A stretch of DNA of 64,000 nucleotides, taken from the NCBI RefSeq assembly GCF_000011085.1, contig NC_006395.1, forward strand, positions 248,001 through 312,000, given 5' to 3'. The DNA comes from Haloarcula marismortui ATCC 43049. Its GTDB lineage: Archaea; Halobacteriota; Halobacteria; Halobacteriales; Haloarculaceae. Below are positions 60,389-64,000 of this stretch, one piece after another. The stretch's first letter is position 1; each line of letters opens with the position of its first letter. The notes below the pieces were generated by a model that saw nothing but the letters and a program-made list of their open reading frames with translations, made no database searches and was not told where the DNA came from. The position numbers and the translations under genes were made by a program.

Positions 60389-60502
60389 ACGCCTCGGTAA
60401 CTACAACCGCGGCGGACGCGTTACGTTCTGTGACCGTCTCAGTGGTTTCCTGCCGGTGACACAGGCCAAGCCAATCATGTACCGGCAGCTCCTAGCTACG
60501 GT

Positions 60503-61249
60503 ATGGACCCTTCTGACGTGGAAACTGTGTTCGTCGCCGGAGCCAGCGGTGGGACTGGGCGAGCGACGCTCCGACTGCTCAGTTCGCGTGTGCCGACGGT
60601 CCGGGCATTGACCAGCACCTCGGCAAAAACAGACGACCTGCAGGCGGCCGGCGCTGACGAGGTTGTCGTCGACGACTTGCTGAATCCGATTGCGCTGACC
60701 GATTCGCTGTCGGATGTCGATGTCGTCCTGAGCGCCGTCGGGTCGGACATCACGGATGTCTGGTCACAAAATGAGTACGTCGACGGTGCGGGAACGACCA
60801 ATCTACTCGATGCGGCTGTCGACGCCGGCGTGGAGGCGTTCGTCATGGAATCCGCCATCGGCGTCGGCGACGAACCGGCCAGTCCGCTCGCGGCGGCCTT
60901 CGATGTTGCCATCCAGCCGATACAGCGCGCCAAAGCAACGGCCGAGGCCGCAATCCGTGAGGCGCCGGTTCGACACACAATTCTCCGTCCTGGCGTCCTC
61001 ACGAACGGGCCCCGAACTGACACCGTCTCCGTTGCCGAACCCGGCGCGAAGCTCTGGGGAAGCGTTTCGCGGGCCGACGTAGCCCGACTGATGATTGCTG
61101 CGCCTGTCACACCGGCGGCGGAAGACCGGACGCTGGAAGTCGTTGCGAAGCCGTCGTTCCCGGACCGCGCGCTACATATCGATTGGCAGCTCCCGCAAAG
61201 CGGGCACGCGGGAACCGTGACGGTCGATACCACAGACGGCGGCCCGTAG
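60503..61249 (+). CDS. NmrA-like NAD(P)-binding (atypical SDR) protein
   Basis: A 248-residue Rossmann protein with glycine motif VFVAGASGGTGRATL near residue 9 and the acidic-to-Asp patch VDDLLNPIAL near 58. The catalytic Tyr-x3-Lys of classical SDRs is not evident, so it belongs with NAD(P)-binding sensor or epimerase-like proteins. It ends 49 nt before the LLM oxidoreductase and may be in the same transcript. Confidence 0.82.
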   Translation: MDPSDVETVFVAGASGGTGRATLRLLSSRVPTVRALTSTSAKTDDLQAAGADEVVVDDLLNPIALTDSLSDVDVVLSAVGSDITDVWSQNEYVDGAGTTNLLDAAVDAGVEAFVMESAIGVGDEPASPLAAAFDVAIQPIQRAKATAEAAIREAPVRHTILRPGVLTNGPRTDTVSVAEPGAKLWGSVSRADVARLMIAAPVTPAAEDRTLEVVAKPSFPDRALHIDWQLPQSGHAGTVTVDTTDGGP

Positions 61250-61298
61250 CGGGCAAGCCACCCGTGTGCAAATACGGCTCCAGCGTGAAAGGTCCCTG

Positions 61299-62222
61299 AT
61301 GACTGCTGTGGACCACGTGAACGCCGGGTATCGGCGACTGTACGAGCAGGACGGGCTCTCGTTTGGGCTCGGATTTCCGCTCACAGACGAAACGGAGTCG
61401 ACGCCGGATATCGACGCAGAACTCCGGCTGGCAAGCCACGCCGAAGCAGTCGGGTTCGACGCGCTCTGGGCGCGAGACGTGCCGACGTACTGGCCGCGGT
61501 TCGGGGACGCCGGCGGGGCCTTCGACCCGTGGTCGCTGCTGTCCCACGTCGCCGCCCACACCGAGTCAGTGGCGCTCGGCACATCGAGCATTGTTCTCCC
61601 GCTGCGCCACCCGCTCCACGTGGCAAAGTCGGCCGCGTCTGTCGACCGGCTCTCCGACGGCCGTCTCGTGCTTGGCGTTGCCTCGGGCGACCGCGACCCG
61701 GAGTATCCGGCGTTCGGTGTTGACCCCGAGAACCGGGGCCAACTGGTGCGTGAAAGCGTCGATGCACTCCGCGCGCTCTGGCGAGAGGAGTACCCGACGC
61801 TTGAGGGTTCCTGGGGCCAGATTGACGGTGAACTGGATGTTCTCCCGAAGCCGACGACAGATACGCTCCCGCTGTTTCCGACCGGGAACGCCAGACAATC
61901 GACGGAGTGGATCGCCGAGAACGGCGACGGCTGGATATTCTACCACCTTCCCGAATCGACGCTTGAGTCGTATCTCGACACGTGGCGCGGTCACGCGCCA
62001 CAGAAGCCGTTCACGATTGCCCTGCAGGTCGAGTTCGCCGATGACCCGACGGCCGAGCCCGAACCGCTTCACCTTGGCTATCGGGCCGGCGTCGAGTGGT
62101 TCCGAGAGTATTTCCGACGGCTCGAAGACTACGGCCTTGACCATGTTATAGTTGGGCTTCGTGCTGCGGAGCCAGCGGCGGCGATGACGACGTTCGCCAG
62201 CGAAGTCATCGAGGAACTGTGA
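61299..62222 (+). CDS. LLM-class flavin/F420-dependent oxidoreductase
   Basis: A 307-residue TIM-barrel protein of the bacterial luciferase-like family. The hallmarks are LASHAEAVGFDALWARD near residue 45, LGTSSIVLPLRHPLHVAKSAASVDRLSDGRLVLGV near 95-130, and PLFPTGNARQSTEW near 200. Many such proteins oxidise small organic substrates. Distinct from the LLM gene of the purine island. The ATG at 61299 is the first start before the conserved strand. Confidence 0.85.
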   Translation: MTAVDHVNAGYRRLYEQDGLSFGLGFPLTDETESTPDIDAELRLASHAEAVGFDALWARDVPTYWPRFGDAGGAFDPWSLLSHVAAHTESVALGTSSIVLPLRHPLHVAKSAASVDRLSDGRLVLGVASGDRDPEYPAFGVDPENRGQLVRESVDALRALWREEYPTLEGSWGQIDGELDVLPKPTTDTLPLFPTGNARQSTEWIAENGDGWIFYHLPESTLESYLDTWRGHAPQKPFTIALQVEFADDPTAEPEPLHLGYRAGVEWFREYFRRLEDYGLDHVIVGLRAAEPAAAMTTFASEVIEEL

Positions 62223-62264
62223 CTCCAGCCGTCGATGGCCGTCTATGTTGATCTCGCGGCGCGG

Positions 62265-62867
62265 TCACTCTGAGATATCTGGATACGACTGTCGACCGCC
62301 CTGTGTCTTTCTGGCGACCAATTGAGCGGTGGCGGCGGTCGTCCCGTCCGTCGTCGTGGTTCGCTCGTCGTAGTGTAGCACGGTCAGCCCGAGTCCCGCC
62401 CTGAGCAGTTCGTTCGAGGCGAACCGGTATCGGTCTCCCGAGGGGCCGCCGTCCACGTCGTCGGTCGTCCGGAGGTGGTGCTGAATGAACAGACAGCCGC
62501 CGTCGGCCAGCGCCTCAATGATATCGGGGAGGCGGTCGACGGGCCGATAGAAGCTAATCGTAATGACATCGTACGTCGACGCCGGGTACGCGAACGATTC
62601 GAGATCTGCCTGTAGCCACTCGATATCGCCTTCGACGCCTGCCGCGCGTGCGTTTTCACGGGCAATCTGAAGCCCCGCACGCGACTGGTCGACCGCATCG
62701 ACGCGGTACCCGGCCGCTGCGACCGGCAGTGCGTTGCGCCCGGTCCCAGTTGCGATGTCAAGCGCTCGACCCGGTGGAAAGGTCGGCAGGTATCGTTCTA
62801 ACACTGGATGTGGGTCCGGACGTTGCGGGTACGTCCCCGTTCGGTATCGCTCGTCCCAGGTCGTCAT
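62265..62867 (-). CDS. Class I SAM-dependent methyltransferase (TehB/UbiE-like)
   Basis: A 200-residue methyltransferase. TTWDERYRTGTYPQRPDP is a frequent start in the tellurite-resistance/thiopurine-type group, followed by motif I RALDIATGTGRNALPVAAAGYRVDAVDQS near residue 37 and YDVITISFYRPV as motif IV. The target is unknown. The ATG at 62867 is chosen; the longer frame to 62972 enters the divergent promoter. Confidence 0.83.
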   Translation of the reverse strand: MTTWDERYRTGTYPQRPDPHPVLERYLPTFPPGRALDIATGTGRNALPVAAAGYRVDAVDQSRAGLQIARENARAAGVEGDIEWLQADLESFAYPASTYDVITISFYRPVDRLPDIIEALADGGCLFIQHHLRTTDDVDGGPSGDRYRFASNELLRAGLGLTVLHYDERTTTTDGTTAATAQLVARKTQGGRQSYPDISE

Positions 62868-63001
62868 GGCTCCGGTAACCACCCGCCAAGACATGAAGCC
62901 TGTGGGCTGTGCCACAGCGCTTGCGTTGTGTTCCGTTTCCGGGCGCGACAATCTCAACTGACTTATCTGCACACCTGTGACCTATCCACAGGCTACCAGC
63001 T

Positions 63002-63847
63002 ATGGACAGTCAAACCGGTGTGACCAGACGGCGACTGCTTCTCGGTCTCGGAAGCGGACTCGGTCTGCTTGGGGGTGGCGGTGCCTACGTGTACTGGTCG
63101 CTGCAGGGCGACTCCGGCGAGTATACTGCGCCGAACTCACAGCCAGTCGTCACTACGCGCGGACTTCTCGACTCAGCCGAGGAACCGGCCGCTGAGACCG
63201 AGGGCGCGTGGTCGTTCGACGACGCGTCGGAGGTGTTCCTGTTCGTCCACGGATTCAGTACCGACGCTGAGACGGCGCGAGATAATGCCTACACAGCGCA
63301 GCTAGCGCTCGGAGAGTACACATCCGCACCGGTTGTCGCATACAGTTGGGATTCCGACGTCGAATGGGAGCAGGCCAAGGACAACGCAGTGGCGAACCGT
63401 ACTCTCCTCGCCCAGTGGCTAATGGAGTGGGCCGAAACCGACGGGCGACCCGTCCACGTGCTCGCCCATTCGCTTGGCGCGCGGGTGACCGGTGAGACAC
63501 TTCGCGTGCTTGCCGAGCAAGGGGCGACAGACGTGCTTGCTTCGGTGTCACTGCTCGGCGGCGCTATTCCCTACGATAGCGTGGTGCAAGGTGGCCGTTA
63601 CGGCGACGCTATCGAGGCTGTTGACGCTCCGGTGTCGAACTTCTACAGCCAGAACGACAAGGTCCTCTCGTGGGTGTACCGGGCGTCGGACCGGACACAC
63701 GCCGTCGGCCACGCTGGAACGCGTGACGCTGGGCCGCTTCCCGACGGCTACCAAGACGTGAATGTCACTGACCTCGTTGCCGACCACTACTCGTACTTCG
63801 AACCGGGTGAGGGCTGTCTGGCGCGTGTCGTTGCTGAAATCGAGTGA
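63002..63847 (+). CDS. Tat-exported alpha/beta hydrolase
   Basis: A 281-residue protein with a twin-arginine signal (TRRRLLLG) and no lipobox cysteine, so it is likely secreted or anchored by the uncleaved helix. The catalytic domain has the oxyanion-side strand VFLFVHGFST near residue 80 and the nucleophile elbow AHSLGAR (Ser near 157). The catalytic His is probably in VADHYSYFEPG. It resembles esterases of the DUF900 type. Its substrate is unknown. Confidence 0.85.
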   Translation: MDSQTGVTRRRLLLGLGSGLGLLGGGGAYVYWSLQGDSGEYTAPNSQPVVTTRGLLDSAEEPAAETEGAWSFDDASEVFLFVHGFSTDAETARDNAYTAQLALGEYTSAPVVAYSWDSDVEWEQAKDNAVANRTLLAQWLMEWAETDGRPVHVLAHSLGARVTGETLRVLAEQGATDVLASVSLLGGAIPYDSVVQGGRYGDAIEAVDAPVSNFYSQNDKVLSWVYRASDRTHAVGHAGTRDAGPLPDGYQDVNVTDLVADHYSYFEPGEGCLARVVAEIE

Positions 63848-63907
63848 TGTGGCTCTGCCTTCACTGCTGCTAATAGAACTATATACGGCGGAAGTGTTAT
63901 CTCAACT

Positions 63908-63958
63908 ATGGGAACTGCTGTCAGACCAACGGCTGCTACGCGCCGGAGTGGAACATGA
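63908..63958 (+). CDS. Possible 16-residue leader ORF
   Basis: A short ATG frame begins about 22-29 nt after the TATA-like CTATATAC (63879-63886), and its TGA overlaps the ATG of the next gene (ATGA). The layout copies those of the siderophore and lactate operons in this window. Too short to judge coding potential. Confidence 0.3.
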   Translation: MGTAVRPTAATRRSGT

Positions 63959-64000
63959 GCCTCTTTACTGCTGTTGTCGTTTTCGTGGTGGGGCTGCTCT
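63955..64000 (+). CDS. Partial membrane protein, cut by the window edge
   Basis: The frame begins MSLFTAVVVFVVGLL and continues off the right end. The 15 visible residues form the start of a hydrophobic helix. Nothing more can be said. Confidence 0.45.
   Translation, partial: MSLFTAVVVFVVGLL

Overview
The window looks like chromosomal DNA of a halophilic archaeon (class Halobacteria, probably Haloarcula-like; the genus is an inference). Base composition is GC-rich and the proteins are very acidic. Exported proteins carry twin-arginine lipoprotein signals, F420/LLM-type oxidoreductases are present, and many genes have an archaeal TATA box 24-30 nt before the start codon, as expected for leaderless mRNAs. 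I see no rRNA, tRNA, CRISPR array or insertion sequence.

Region 1 (1-25.9 kb) is a catabolic and uptake island for purine- or hydantoin-like N-heterocycles. It holds two tandem [2Fe-2S]/molybdenum hydroxylase pairs of the xanthine dehydrogenase family, an XdhC-YqeB maturation fusion, and a DsrE/F/H-like sulfur-relay trio. It also has an M20 carbamoyl/allantoate-type amidohydrolase, an N-acyl-D-amino-acid deacylase homologue, a D-hydantoinase/allantoinase homologue, an SsnA-like amidohydrolase and a threonine-synthase-like PLP enzyme. Uptake is by an NCS2 permease and a BMP-type ABC importer with two near-duplicate binding lipoproteins. An F420/LLM oxidoreductase completes the set. The gene content partly resembles the uricase-independent urate-degradation clusters of anaerobic bacteria.

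Region 2 (25.9-33.9 kb) is accessory. A more AT-rich patch carries two operator-like palindromes and two unknown putative DNA-binding proteins. It is followed by small conserved haloarchaeal genes and a protein that fuses an intact hemerythrin domain to a degenerate, C-terminally truncated acyl-CoA-ligase domain.

Region 3 (33.9-44.9 kb) holds a DMT exporter, an RPE65-type carotenoid oxygenase, and an iron-siderophore ABC system whose two promoters carry DtxR/Idr-type palindromes. It also has a 45-residue zinc-ribbon gene, an alcohol dehydrogenase, a second FAD-only reductase-like protein, an HTH_10-type regulator lacking its DNA-binding end, and a ThuA-like protein.

Region 4 (45.3-50.4 kb) is a lactate module: permease plus a FAD/Fe-S lactate dehydrogenase, preceded by two tiny, mutually overlapping leader ORFs behind a strong TATA box. 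Region 5 (50.4-64 kb) is ordinary haloarchaeal chromosome: a regulator with an Nramp-like transporter, a membrane phosphoesterase, alcohol dehydrogenase, HtpX protease, methyltransferases, aldo-keto reductase, a second DMT exporter, an NmrA-like protein, an LLM oxidoreductase and an exported esterase. A gene runs off the right edge.
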